Source: Prevotella sp. UBA4268 (GTDB lineage Bacteria > Bacteroidota > Bacteroidia > Bacteroidales > Bacteroidaceae). From it: 49,557 nucleotides of DNA. The stretch's first letter is position 1. Every line of letters begins with the position of its first letter. The translations under genes and the position numbers were made by a program. Shown here piece after piece: positions 1-8,641 of this stretch. Location: the NCBI GenBank assembly GCA_002395135.1, contig DGWC01000057.1, positions 1 to 49,557 of the forward strand, given 5' to 3'. The notes beneath the pieces are model-generated. The model did no database searches and was not told the origin of the DNA. It saw only the letters and a list, made by a program, of their open reading frames with translations.

Positions 1-1
1 C

Positions 2-1426
2 GAATACAATGTGTCGCACGGCAAGATCTGGATTGCCGGAGTGACAGACATCGCCCTTGCCGACTACAGTGTGCGCCGTGCCATGACAGGATGCCCCGAC
101 GGCTGTCAGAGCGGCGGCATTGAGTATTACGTGGACGGTTTCTTCGAGGTTGGGAAGGCAAAGCCGGAAACAAGGAAGAAAACGCTTCGCAGCAGTTCCT
201 CAAGTGTCGTCAGCGAGTTTGACTGGCGGACCAGACATGGGAGAAATTGGATTACGCCTGTACGGAGCCAAGGGGGTAGCAGTTGCTGTGTTGCCTTTGC
301 GGGTGTGAGTTGCTTGGAGGCTCTGTTGAATCTGTATTACAATCAGCCGCTTAATTGGGACTTATCGGAATGGGAACTGGCATGCAATGGAGGTGTGGCA
401 CCTGGCCAAAGTCCGTATGATGCTGGAGTATCGCCAGTCAAGGCTGCTATATATTTAAAAAATACAGGTATAGGCATAGAAGACTATAATGTATTTCCCA
501 AAGATACAAATATATACCTTACTTTGCAGGCACCAGACACACTGGTGAGAATTAGCCAATATGCAATGATTGACAAGAACGAGGACTCTATTAAAAAAGC
601 CTTAATAAAATACGGGCCTTTAGGATCTGGCTACCTTCATCATGCATTTAATGATAGTGCATATAATAGCACTCTTCATTCAGATGGTCATGCAATGGCT
701 ATTATCGCATATAACCGAATAAATGGCAATGAAAGCAACATTTATCTATCAGCAGAAGGCGGATTACAAATGATTCAGAATTTACGCAATTATGTAGGAT
801 GTACTTATTGGACCTTTAAAAATAGTTATAAGAGCAGTCCTTATGTAAAAGTAATCTTTAATGATTATACCTTGATGGCAGGTCCGTTTGTTCTATTCAC
901 ACCGATACGAGTGAAAGACCCATACGGCAATGACATATATTCTGACGATGACATAATATGTGAAGACCGTGATGGAGATGGCTATTATTTCTGGGGAATC
1001 GGGCAAAAGCCTGCAAACTGTCCAGATTGGGTTCCCGATGTTAAAGATGGGGATGATTCTAACATAAACTATGGAACTATGGACGAGAATGGTTTCCTAC
1101 AGTCTTTATCACCGAATGGCTATACAATAAACACATCGGTCACTTATAGTTCAAACAATGTTGTTTCCAGTCGAATAGGCATTGTTAATAATGGAATCCT
1201 AACAATAACCGGAACAACCACAATGAATGCTCAAAGCGTCATAAGAGTTTGTGAAGGTGGAACGCTGATTGTCGATGGCGGAACACTTCAGAATGCAAAT
1301 CTGAAATTGATTCCTGGCAGTCATCTTATCATTAGGAACAACGGATCAATTAACATGTCAAGTGATACTCCATTCAATGCGCCATTAGGTGTCATTGTAG
1401 ACATTGAGTCTGGATCTGTTAACTGA
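2..1426 (+). CDS. Papain-like (C1A) cysteine protease, 5' end outside the window
   Basis: The reading frame is open to the left edge, so the true start is probably upstream; a GTG at 11 is only the first possible start inside the window. The C1A protease pattern is visible: an oxyanion Gln in SQGGSSCCVAF, the catalytic Cys (codon 287-289), His in DGHAMAIIAY (codon 689-691) and Asn in WTFKNSY (codon 821-823). The residue after the catalytic Cys is Val where papains have Trp, and the Cys usual in QGxCGSCW is absent. After the protease domain comes an Asp-rich stretch (DRDGDGYYFWGIG, then VKDGDDSN) that resembles a calcium-binding linker, and a C-terminal region of short Gly/Thr-rich strands resembling a beta-helix. 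Family knowledge suggests an exported protease; the signal peptide would lie outside the window. From about 430 onward the gene is clearly more AT-rich than its first part. Confidence 0.85.
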   Translation, partial: EYNVSHGKIWIAGVTDIALADYSVRRAMTGCPDGCQSGGIEYYVDGFFEVGKAKPETRKKTLRSSSSSVVSEFDWRTRHGRNWITPVRSQGGSSCCVAFAGVSCLEALLNLYYNQPLNWDLSEWELACNGGVAPGQSPYDAGVSPVKAAIYLKNTGIGIEDYNVFPKDTNIYLTLQAPDTLVRISQYAMIDKNEDSIKKALIKYGPLGSGYLHHAFNDSAYNSTLHSDGHAMAIIAYNRINGNESNIYLSAEGGLQMIQNLRNYVGCTYWTFKNSYKSSPYVKVIFNDYTLMAGPFVLFTPIRVKDPYGNDIYSDDDIICEDRDGDGYYFWGIGQKPANCPDWVPDVKDGDDSNINYGTMDENGFLQSLSPNGYTINTSVTYSSNNVVSSRIGIVNNGILTITGTTTMNAQSVIRVCEGGTLIVDGGTLQNANLKLIPGSHLIIRNNGSINMSSDTPFNAPLGVIVDIESGSVN

Positions 1427-2815
1427 ACGGCAGACGTGTAACAATTTAGATTTATTTTGTATGAAATTTTTTTTTAATACCCACATGATATTTAGCAGAA
1501 TTATCCTCCTGTGCCTGCTTTTTCCTTTTTATGGAACTATTCATACTCTTGCGCAATCAACCGCGATAAATGGTCTTAAGTATGTATTATATTCGAACTT
1601 TGCGGAACTAATGGAACTGGAGAATTCTGAAATAAAAGAACTCGTGATTCCTGACACCGTAGAATACAATGGTAAGAAATACCCTGTGACGAGGATAAAT
1701 TATAACAGTTTAAAGTCTTCTGATCTTGAAAAAATCGTTATTCCCAAGACTGTCCAGGAAATATTTCATCCTGCGTTACAGCCATACCATAATCCTCAAA
1801 TCGACTGTCCTTCCTTACATACAATCGAAGTGGATGAGGAGAACGAATGGCTGAGTGCCGCAGATGGGGTGTTGTATAACAAGGACAGGACTAAACTTTT
1901 TGCAGTAGCAGGAGGCAAAAGTGGCGTATTCACCATTCCCGAATCAGTGGAAGAAATAGGCGGGTACTCTATGCAGAATTGCAGGAAATTGACAGAAGTG
2001 ATCATACCAGAATCTGTTACAAGAATAGATGATGGTGCTTTTAATAACTGTAGAGGTTTGAAAAGATTAATTATTCCCCAAAGCGTTACATATATCGGGA
2101 CAAGTGCTTTTTCTGCAACAGCGTCTTTAGAATCAATAGAACTGCCCCGGGGATTAGAAGAAATTGGTTACGGATGGTTTTCAAGTTGCGGCATGACGAG
2201 ATTCATAATACCAGATGGTGTAAAGGATATCGAATACGAAGCATTTATCCATTGCGAAAGCCTCGAAAGCATTACAATTCCCAATAGTGTTACAAGCATT
2301 GGTCCCTTGGCTTTTAGCCGTTGTAAGAGTTTGAAACATATCGTAATACCATCAAGCGTGACCTCTATAGGCGAATGGGCTTTCTCTCACTGTGGCATTG
2401 AGAATCTGGAAATCGAAAAGGGAATAAAGGTGATAGGCAGCGCATGTTTCCAAGGCTGTGACCAGATGGCAAGCCTCGTCATACCAGAAGGCGTAACGTA
2501 TCTTGGCTCCAGTTCATTTCAAGACTGCTGCAGCCTTCACACGGTTAAATTCCCCGAAACTCTGGAGGAAATAATAGGATATACTTTCAGACGATGCTCC
2601 AGTCTGAAGGAGATACATATTCCTGCGTCTGTGAAGAAACTGGACAAGAGAGCATTTGACGGATGCCCGTTGGAGCGCGTCTTTATTGAACAAAGAGATG
2701 TTGACATCTACAAGGATTTCTTAGGGGCTTTAGACAAGAGCGTGATACTGTATGTTCATAAAGGTGTACTCAACAAAACTCAAAAATTATACAGCGGCAC
2801 CATACTGTCGATAGA
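430..2815. other. AT-rich compositional segment with both edges inside genes
   Basis: By eye, base composition changes from GC-rich coding to AT-rich coding near 430, inside the protease gene. It changes back near 2815, inside the leucine-rich-repeat gene, just before its conserved C-terminal tail. The segment therefore covers the 3' two thirds of one gene and nearly all of the next. I infer replacement by recombination or domain shuffling. No transposase, direct repeat or tRNA marks the edges, and the boundaries are approximate. Confidence 0.5.
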
Positions 2816-2960
2816 GGATTACGAGACGGGCATCAGCCACGTGCCAACGACAGGCAGCAACAACGAGGAGCGGCTCTACGACCTGCAAGGCCGGAGGCTG
2901 AAGGCAGCGCCGCAGCGTGGCATGTATATACGCAACGGACGGAAATACGTGGTGAAGTGA
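1461..2960 (+). CDS. Secreted BspA-type leucine-rich-repeat protein
   Basis: The protein is 499 aa from the ATG at 1461. The frame is open further upstream to 1404, but that start would overlap the protease gene and hide the signal peptide. ATG 1485 is an alternative, giving MIFSRIILLCLLFPFYG. A hydrophobic signal sequence is followed by many LRR_5/BspA-type repeats of the form 'IPxSVTxIGxxAFxxCxxL' across roughly residues 60-430. The last about 45 residues carry RLYDLQGRRL and a closing YIRNGRKYVVK, a tail common on secreted Prevotella proteins and similar to type IX secretion sorting domains (inference). BspA-like proteins are surface adhesins in related bacteria; no enzymatic motif is seen. 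The repeats are AT-rich while the tail is GC-rich. It starts 34 bp after the protease gene and may be co-transcribed with it. Confidence 0.85.
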   Translation: MKFFFNTHMIFSRIILLCLLFPFYGTIHTLAQSTAINGLKYVLYSNFAELMELENSEIKELVIPDTVEYNGKKYPVTRINYNSLKSSDLEKIVIPKTVQEIFHPALQPYHNPQIDCPSLHTIEVDEENEWLSAADGVLYNKDRTKLFAVAGGKSGVFTIPESVEEIGGYSMQNCRKLTEVIIPESVTRIDDGAFNNCRGLKRLIIPQSVTYIGTSAFSATASLESIELPRGLEEIGYGWFSSCGMTRFIIPDGVKDIEYEAFIHCESLESITIPNSVTSIGPLAFSRCKSLKHIVIPSSVTSIGEWAFSHCGIENLEIEKGIKVIGSACFQGCDQMASLVIPEGVTYLGSSSFQDCCSLHTVKFPETLEEIIGYTFRRCSSLKEIHIPASVKKLDKRAFDGCPLERVFIEQRDVDIYKDFLGALDKSVILYVHKGVLNKTQKLYSGTILSIEDYETGISHVPTTGSNNEERLYDLQGRRLKAAPQRGMYIRNGRKYVVK

Positions 2961-3131
2961 GAGGGGAGCAGCGTGGAGGATGGGTGTCTGACGCAGGATA
3001 TCGGATGCCTGAAAGCAAAAAGGGCGGACGTGAAAACTCGGAGAAATGTTTCGGTTTTCGCGCCTGTCTGCTTAATATTGCTTAATTTATGTCAGATATT
3101 GCCGATAAAAACGAGAAAAACACGGATTTTC

Positions 3132-3162
3132 TTTGTATTTCGACCAATTTGCATTATCTTTG
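3132..3162 (+). promoter_or_regulatory. Bacteroidetes-type promoter with a nearly leaderless transcript
   Basis: TTTG at 3132-3135 and TATCTTTG at 3155-3162 are separated by 19 bp, an excellent match to the known Bacteroidetes consensus TTTG-N19-21-TAnnTTTG. The exporter ATG follows only 9 bp later at 3171, so the transcript would have almost no 5' leader. The rest of the gene-free stretch 2961-3131 shows no hairpin or plausible gene. Confidence 0.8.
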
Positions 3163-3170
3163 CTTGCTGA

Positions 3171-5015
3171 ATGCGAGAGTTTATCAAAGTGTTGCGCCGT
3201 TTTGTGCCGCCATACAAGAAGTATCTTATCATGACGGTGCTGTTCAATGTCCTTAGTGCGATATTGAACATTTTCTCGTTTATGACCATTATTCCCATCC
3301 TGAACATATTGTTCCAGACCGACCCGGGCATGCGCGCCGTTGACTGGATTCCATGGAGCGAGATGACGCTGGGCAACTGTACGGATGTGCTGGGCAACAA
3401 CACAAACTATATCGTGCAGGGATGGGTGCTCGAGTGGGGTGCCACCACATCGCTGCTGGTCATTGGCCTGTTCTTGGCCTTTATGACGTTCCTGAAGACG
3501 GCGGCCTATTTCCTCTCGTCGGCCACGATGATTCCTATTCGCACGGGCGTGGTGCGCGACATCCGTAACCAACTTTACCAGAAGATTACATCGCTGCCGC
3601 TGGGATTCTTCAACGAGGAGCGCAAGGGCGACATCATTGCGCGCATGAGCGGCGACGTGCAGGAGATAGAGAACTCCATCATGGCGAGCCTCGACATGCT
3701 GTTCAAGAACCCCATTCTTATCGTTGCCTACTTCTCCACGCTGCTGATTATCTCGTGGCGGCTGACGCTCTTCACCATCGTCTTCGTGCCCATCTTCGGA
3801 TGGTTCATGGGGTTTGTGGGGCGAAAACTCAAGGCAAAGTCCATCAAGGCACAGTCGCTCTGGAGCGACACGATGAGCCAAGTGGAAGAGACGCTGGGCG
3901 GACTGCGCATCATCAAGGCCTTCAATGCCGAGGATAAGATGAACCAGCGCTTTGATCAGGTGAATACCGACTACCGCAACAACGTGATGCGCGTGAACAT
4001 CCGCCAGCAGATGGCTCACCCGATGAGCGAGTTCCTCGGCACGGTGATGATTGTGATTGTGCTCTGGTTCGGCGGCATTCAGGTGCTCAACAACGCCACC
4101 ATCAGCGGTCCCACGTTTATCTATTATCTGGTTATCCTCTATAGCATCATCAATCCGCTGAAAGAATTCAGCAAGGCGGGCTATAACATTCCCAAAGGTT
4201 TGGCCTCGATGGAGCGCGTGGACAAGATTCTGCTGGCCGAAAACAACATCAAGGAGCCTGAGCATCCCAAGCACATTGAGAGTTTCGAGCACCAGATAGA
4301 GTTCCGCCACGTGTCGTTTGGCTATCGCGGGGATGACATGCAGTATGTGCTTCGCGACATCAACCTGACGATAGAGAAGGGAAAGACGGTGGCCCTGGTG
4401 GGACAGAGCGGCAGCGGCAAGAGCACGCTGGTTGACCTGATTCCGCGCTATTACGATGTGCAGGAGGGTGAGGTGCTCATCGACGGCATCAATGTGAAAG
4501 ACTTGGGCATCCACGATCTGCGCCAGTTGATAGGCAACGTGAACCAGGAAGCCATTCTTTTCAACGATACCTTTTATAATAATATATCTTTCGGCGTGGA
4601 CAGTGCCACGCAGGAAGAGGTGGAGCGCGCCGCGCGCATTGCCAACGCCCACGACTTTATCATGGCCTCCGATCAGCAGTACAGCATGAAGATTGGCGAC
4701 CGGGGCGGACGCTTGTCGGGCGGACAGCGCCAGCGCGTGAGCATCGCACGAGCCATTCTGAAGAATCCGCCTATCCTGATTCTTGACGAGGCAACATCGG
4801 CGCTCGACACAGAAAGTGAGCGACTGGTGCAGGATGCGCTGGAAAGGCTGATGAAAACCCGCACAACGGTGGCCATTGCCCACCGCCTTTCAACCATTAA
4901 GAATGCCGACGAGATTTGCGTTCTGCACGAAGGGCGCATCGTGGAGCGCGGCACGCACGAGGAGTTGCTGCAGCGCGACGGTTATTATCGCAAGTTGCAC
5001 GACATGCAGGCATAG
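3171..5015 (+). CDS. MsbA-like ABC exporter (fused membrane and ATPase domains)
   Basis: This 614-aa half-transporter has an N-terminal six-helix membrane domain (roughly residues 20-320) and a C-terminal nucleotide-binding domain. Visible motifs are Walker A GQSGSGKST (from about residue 411), the signature LSGGQRQRVSIARA (about 515), Walker B ILILDEATSALD (about 540) and the H-loop AIAHRLST (about 570). The family exports lipids, lipopolysaccharide precursors or drugs across the inner membrane as a homodimer. The neighbours (lipid A-type acyltransferase, LPS-kinase-like protein, glycosyltransferases) favour an MsbA-like lipid flippase role, although sequence alone does not exclude a multidrug or peptide exporter. 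It is the first gene of a five-gene operon; the next gene starts 11 bp after its stop. The start at 3171 fits the position of the promoter and the family's N-terminus. Confidence 0.9.
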   Translation: MREFIKVLRRFVPPYKKYLIMTVLFNVLSAILNIFSFMTIIPILNILFQTDPGMRAVDWIPWSEMTLGNCTDVLGNNTNYIVQGWVLEWGATTSLLVIGLFLAFMTFLKTAAYFLSSATMIPIRTGVVRDIRNQLYQKITSLPLGFFNEERKGDIIARMSGDVQEIENSIMASLDMLFKNPILIVAYFSTLLIISWRLTLFTIVFVPIFGWFMGFVGRKLKAKSIKAQSLWSDTMSQVEETLGGLRIIKAFNAEDKMNQRFDQVNTDYRNNVMRVNIRQQMAHPMSEFLGTVMIVIVLWFGGIQVLNNATISGPTFIYYLVILYSIINPLKEFSKAGYNIPKGLASMERVDKILLAENNIKEPEHPKHIESFEHQIEFRHVSFGYRGDDMQYVLRDINLTIEKGKTVALVGQSGSGKSTLVDLIPRYYDVQEGEVLIDGINVKDLGIHDLRQLIGNVNQEAILFNDTFYNNISFGVDSATQEEVERAARIANAHDFIMASDQQYSMKIGDRGGRLSGGQRQRVSIARAILKNPPILILDEATSALDTESERLVQDALERLMKTRTTVAIAHRLSTIKNADEICVLHEGRIVERGTHEELLQRDGYYRKLHDMQA

Positions 5016-5026
5016 GGAGGAGCGCA

Positions 5027-5941
5027 ATGGGATACAGACTTTTATACGGACTTTTCTACGTGCTGTCACTCCTGCCTTTCAGTGTTCTCTATGTCATTGC
5101 CGACGGCTTCTACCTGATTGTATACCATCTGGTGGGCTATCGCCGCAGAGTGGTGCGAAGAAACCTCACCCTTTCGTTCCCCGAAATGAGTCTCAGCGAG
5201 ATAAAGAAGACCGAAAAGGCCTTCTATCACTGGCTGTGCGACTATTTCATGGAGACGGTGAAACTGCTGAGCATTTCAGACCGGCAACTCGCAAAGCATC
5301 TTGAATTCAGAGGTGCTGAACAGATAGAGCAGTGTTTCGACAAAGGGCAGGCGTGCGCAGCCATGCTCGGCCACTACTGCAACTGGGAGTATCTCTCGGC
5401 CACGGGCATTGCCATGACGCGGTGGGAGCGGGCCGTGATGGGACTGATTTATCATCCCTTGCGCAACAAGGTCTTCGACCGCCTGTTCATTGCCATCCGC
5501 GAAAAGCACGGCGGCACGTGCATTCCCAAGAAAGACATTCTGAGGCGACTGGTGGAATACCGTCGCTCGGGCAGCATGAGCCTGTTCGGATATATTGCCG
5601 ACCAGAGCCCCAAATGGGAGAACATTCATCTGTTTCTGCCTTTCATGCATCAGGACACGCCCGTGTTTACCGGTGCCGAGCGCATCATCCGCAAGATGAA
5701 CAATGCTGTGTTCTACGTACATATGGAGCGCCCGTCGAGGGGGAAATATGTATGCACCTTTGAGTTGATGACCGACCGTCCGCAGGAGATGGAGGAGTAT
5801 GAACTGACGAAAGACTTCTTCGTCAGGCTGGAGCGCAACATCCAGGAGCAGCCAGCCTTCTATCTTTGGACGCACGACCGGTGGAAGCGCACGCGCGAAG
5901 TGTATGACAGAAAAGTAGCAGCGGGGGAAATCAGGGGATGA
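5027..5941 (+). CDS. LpxL/HtrB-like lysophospholipid (lipid A) acyltransferase
   Basis: The protein is 304 aa from the ATG at 5027. The start is chosen because a good Shine-Dalgarno (GGGAGG, 5015-5020) precedes it and because the longer frame from 4916 overlaps the exporter and has no family similarity. An N-terminal hydrophobic anchor (MGYRLLYGLFYVLSLLPF) is followed by the HX4E catalytic motif HYCNWE (His116, Glu121). Later come the family segments GYIADQSP and PVFTGAERI. Members transfer a secondary acyl chain onto lipid A at the cytoplasmic face of the inner membrane. Its place between an MsbA-like exporter and an LPS-kinase-like gene agrees with lipid A or lipooligosaccharide maturation. 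Its stop overlaps the next start (ATGA), implying coupled translation. Confidence 0.88.
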   Translation: MGYRLLYGLFYVLSLLPFSVLYVIADGFYLIVYHLVGYRRRVVRRNLTLSFPEMSLSEIKKTEKAFYHWLCDYFMETVKLLSISDRQLAKHLEFRGAEQIEQCFDKGQACAAMLGHYCNWEYLSATGIAMTRWERAVMGLIYHPLRNKVFDRLFIAIREKHGGTCIPKKDILRRLVEYRRSGSMSLFGYIADQSPKWENIHLFLPFMHQDTPVFTGAERIIRKMNNAVFYVHMERPSRGKYVCTFELMTDRPQEMEEYELTKDFFVRLERNIQEQPAFYLWTHDRWKRTREVYDRKVAAGEIRG

Positions 5942-6696
5942 GAAGAATCATTGAAATGGCCAGGAAATACGAGCAGATGCGCCCTTACGTTGAGCAACTG
6001 CCCGACATCTTCGACCGGCAGGGCGAGGAAATCTATCATCTGCGCAACACCATCAAGGTGTTCCAGGCTCCCAATGGCATACTGATCAACGTGAAACGCT
6101 TCCATGTGCCGGCACTGCCCAACCGCCTGGTCTATTCGCTGGGGGTGAGAAAACCCAAGGGGCGGCGCGCTTTCGTCTATCCCGACATGCTCCTTTCGCA
6201 CGGCATACGGACACCCGAACCCGTGGCACTCATCGAGGAGCGCAACTGTCTGGGACTGCTGGGCTACACATATTTCGTCAGCATACAGTGCGACTACGGC
6301 CATACGCTCTATGAAGTGGGGCAGATGCGCGACGGAGAATACGAGGAACTGGCTGAGGCGCTGGCCCGATTGGTGGCAGCCATGCACAGACAAGGCATCC
6401 TGCACAAGGACTTCACTCCCGGCAACGTGCTGTGGAAACACGACGAGCAGGGCTATCATTTCTCTCTGGTAGACATCAACCGCATGTATTTCGGAGAAGT
6501 AAATATGCGGGAAGGTCTCTGCAACCTGACGCGCATGTGGGGGCCGAAGCGCTTTACCCAGATATTGGTGCGCCGCTATGCTGACATTCGCGGCTTTGAC
6601 AAAGACGAGGCCGAGGCCATGGCTCTCACTGAACGAGCACGTTTCTGGAAAAAATACCAAAGAAAACACGAGATTCCTTTTCACTTAGAACTATAA
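5938..6696 (+). CDS. WaaP/Kdo-kinase-like lipopolysaccharide kinase family protein
   Basis: This 252-aa protein has a small kinase-like fold. Visible motifs are a possible nucleotide-binding lysine in ILINVKRF (about residue 53), the catalytic-loop-like LHKDFTPGNVLW with Asp158, and the metal-binding-loop-like SLVDINRM with Asp179, where protein kinases have DFG. These fit the lipopolysaccharide kinase (Kdo/WaaP) family, which phosphorylates sugars of the LPS inner core. The start codon overlaps the stop of the acyltransferase gene (ATGA), and the next gene follows after 5 bp, so it sits in the middle of the surface-lipid operon. The acceptor is inferred to be Kdo or another core sugar; the sequence does not show which. 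Confidence 0.8.
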   Translation: MRRIIEMARKYEQMRPYVEQLPDIFDRQGEEIYHLRNTIKVFQAPNGILINVKRFHVPALPNRLVYSLGVRKPKGRRAFVYPDMLLSHGIRTPEPVALIEERNCLGLLGYTYFVSIQCDYGHTLYEVGQMRDGEYEELAEALARLVAAMHRQGILHKDFTPGNVLWKHDEQGYHFSLVDINRMYFGEVNMREGLCNLTRMWGPKRFTQILVRRYADIRGFDKDEAEAMALTERARFWKKYQRKHEIPFHLEL

Positions 6697-6701
6697 AAAG
6701 C

Positions 6702-7748
6702 ATGAACAACCGACTTTGTTTCATCTCTCGCAACTACAGGGGAGTAGAGAGTTCTGGCAACAAGGCGAAGACCGACAACGAGCAGACGCTTCGACAAATG
6801 GGTGCCAAAAACCTGGGACTGCCCACTACCTATTATAATAATAAGGTGGTGACGTTCTTCCTCGACCTTGCTGGTATCGTGAAAATGATGCTGACAGTAA
6901 GGCCGGGCGATGTTATACTTTTGCAATATCCCGTGAAGAAATATTTCTCGTTCATCTGTAACGTGGCTCATTGCAGAAAGGCAAAGGTGGTGGCCTTGAT
7001 TCACGACCTTGGTTCTATGCGTCGCAAGAAACTCACCGTGAAGAAGGAAATCAGCCGGCTGATGCATGCCGACGAGGTGATAGCATCCAATGAGACGATG
7101 GCCGAATGGCTGCGCAGCAACGGATACGAACACCCACTGGGCGCCTTGGGACTGTTCGACTACCGCTCTAAAGCGCTTACCCCGCCGGCAGGAAAGCAAA
7201 TGCCGCTTGTGCCCACACTGGTCTATGCAGGTGCACTGGCCATGAGGAAGAATGCCTTCCTGCTGAAAATGGACGGCTGGGAAATGAGTTATAAGTTGGA
7301 CATCTATGGCAATAAAGAGGGACTGCCGGGCATCAAGGAGAGCGAGCACGTAAGCATTCACGGTTTCATGCCGGCCGAAGAGTTCATCGCGCATGTTCCC
7401 GGTGACTTCGGATTTGTGTGGGATGGCGATTCCATGGATTCCTGCACCGGCGACTTCGGCGAGTATTTGCGCTGGAACAGTCCCCATAAGGTGTCGTTCT
7501 ATCTGCGTGCCGGACTGCCCGTCATCATTTGGCGCGAGGCTGCCTTAGCACCCATGATAGAGCGCGAAGGCATCGGATTGGCCATAGGCTCTATCGCAGA
7601 ACTGAACGAACTGCTCGCACAGATCACGCCCGAACAGATGTGGCAGATGCGCGAGAATGTACAAAGGGTAAGCAGGAAACTGGCCACCGGCGGCTTCTTG
7701 CAGGATGCTTTAAGTGAAACTGAATTACTGAAGGAAGGAAAAGCATGA
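6702..7748 (+). CDS. Galactofuranosyltransferase-like glycosyltransferase
   Basis: The protein is 348 aa and has a two-domain GT-B-like appearance. The N-terminal half carries GDVILLQYPVKKYFSFIC and VVALIHDLGSMRR. The C-terminal half has LVYAGALAM, LDIYG, a FGFVWDGDSMDSCTGD segment and NSPHKVSFYLRAGLPVI, which resembles the donor-binding site. These segments recall putative beta-1,6-galactofuranosyltransferases and related sugar transferases of Gram-positive and Bacteroidales glycan clusters. The nearby glf gene, which makes UDP-galactofuranose, supports a galactofuranose donor, but this is inference. No signal peptide or membrane span is visible, so it probably acts at the cytoplasmic face. 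The stop overlaps the start of the next glycosyltransferase (ATGA). Confidence 0.72.
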   Translation: MNNRLCFISRNYRGVESSGNKAKTDNEQTLRQMGAKNLGLPTTYYNNKVVTFFLDLAGIVKMMLTVRPGDVILLQYPVKKYFSFICNVAHCRKAKVVALIHDLGSMRRKKLTVKKEISRLMHADEVIASNETMAEWLRSNGYEHPLGALGLFDYRSKALTPPAGKQMPLVPTLVYAGALAMRKNAFLLKMDGWEMSYKLDIYGNKEGLPGIKESEHVSIHGFMPAEEFIAHVPGDFGFVWDGDSMDSCTGDFGEYLRWNSPHKVSFYLRAGLPVIIWREAALAPMIEREGIGLAIGSIAELNELLAQITPEQMWQMRENVQRVSRKLATGGFLQDALSETELLKEGKA

Positions 7749-8641
7749 ACATCATTGCTGTAGTCGTTACCTATAACCGGCTGGAATTGCTGAAACGGGG
7801 CATCGGTTGTCTCCGGGAAATCAAATCACTCAGTGACATTCTCGTGGTGAACAATGGTTCTACCGACGGTACACACGAATGGCTCGACATACAAAGCGAC
7901 TTGCGCGTGGTGCACCAGGAGAACGTCGGCGGCTCCGGAGGATTCTATACGGGCATACAAAAGGCTTTCGAGATGGGGGCCGACTGGATTTGGTGCATGG
8001 ACGATGATGTGTTTCCGCGTCCCGATTGTCTCGATCGCCTGTTGCAGCATGCCGGGCAGGAAGACATCGGCATCATGTCTCCCCAGCGCTTGCTGGAGGG
8101 AGAAATCTTCACGCATGAGTTCCGGGGATATAACTTTACGAATGCGCTGGCCTCGATGAAAAAAGGAAAATTGGCCAAGGAGGTTGTCAACGGACCCACG
8201 GAAATTGCCGGTGCCGACTTTGAAGGCCCTTTCATCCGGCGCGAAGTGGTGGAGCGAATAGGCCTTCCCAATAAAGAATTGTTTATTTTCTGCGATGATA
8301 CCGACTATTGCCTGCGTGCCTGGATGGCGGGCTTCAAACTGCTCTACGTGCCTGATGCCATTCTTGACAAGCATAAGTTCTTTGCTGATGACACGTGGAC
8401 CACGCGCAACCAGAAAAAGAAATGGAAACGGTATTATCAGATTCGTAACACCGCTTACCTGAACCATCACTACGGAAAGAACTGGAGTGTGCGCTATCTG
8501 CGCAGTTTCATCGGCATGCTCGGCTATGCCATTCCTGCCCTGGTGACCATGCCTTTCAGCAAAGCCTGGCAATGGGGCGACCTCAGTATGCTGTGGAGGG
8601 CATACAAAGACGGCATCCACGAGAAACTGGGACGCCGTTGA
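7745..8641 (+). CDS. Family 2 glycosyltransferase, GlfT2/rhamnosyltransferase-like
   Basis: This 298-aa GT-A enzyme begins MNIIAVVVTYNRLELL. It then shows the nucleotide-sugar fold segments DILVVNNGSTDGT, ENVGGSGGFYTGI and the metal-binding WCMDDDVFPRPDCL. The triple-Asp MDDD with GGSGGF is the pattern of GT2 galactofuranosyl- and rhamnosyltransferases such as mycobacterial GlfT2. FCDDTDYCLRAW is the likely acceptor/base region, and the C-terminus has hydrophobic segments that may bind the membrane. It is the last gene of the five-gene operon and starts inside the stop of the preceding transferase. Its stop at 8641 abuts the stop codon of the convergent pntC gene with no space for a terminator. 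Confidence 0.85.
   Translation: MNIIAVVVTYNRLELLKRGIGCLREIKSLSDILVVNNGSTDGTHEWLDIQSDLRVVHQENVGGSGGFYTGIQKAFEMGADWIWCMDDDVFPRPDCLDRLLQHAGQEDIGIMSPQRLLEGEIFTHEFRGYNFTNALASMKKGKLAKEVVNGPTEIAGADFEGPFIRREVVERIGLPNKELFIFCDDTDYCLRAWMAGFKLLYVPDAILDKHKFFADDTWTTRNQKKKWKRYYQIRNTAYLNHHYGKNWSVRYLRSFIGMLGYAIPALVTMPFSKAWQWGDLSMLWRAYKDGIHEKLGRR

Noticed and set aside
1451..1460. A promoter for the LRR gene (TTATTTTG) just before 1461
   Set aside because: It is one base short of TAnnTTTG and has no -33 box; the 34-bp gap makes co-transcription with the protease gene more likely.
3087..4883. A 598-codon open frame on the minus strand across the ABC exporter gene
   Set aside because: It is antisense to a gene with full ABC-transporter motifs, has a His/Gln-rich translation typical of a shadow frame and no recognisable domain. 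The same reasoning removed the long minus-strand frames at 24187-26106, 28425-29729 and 45516-46769.
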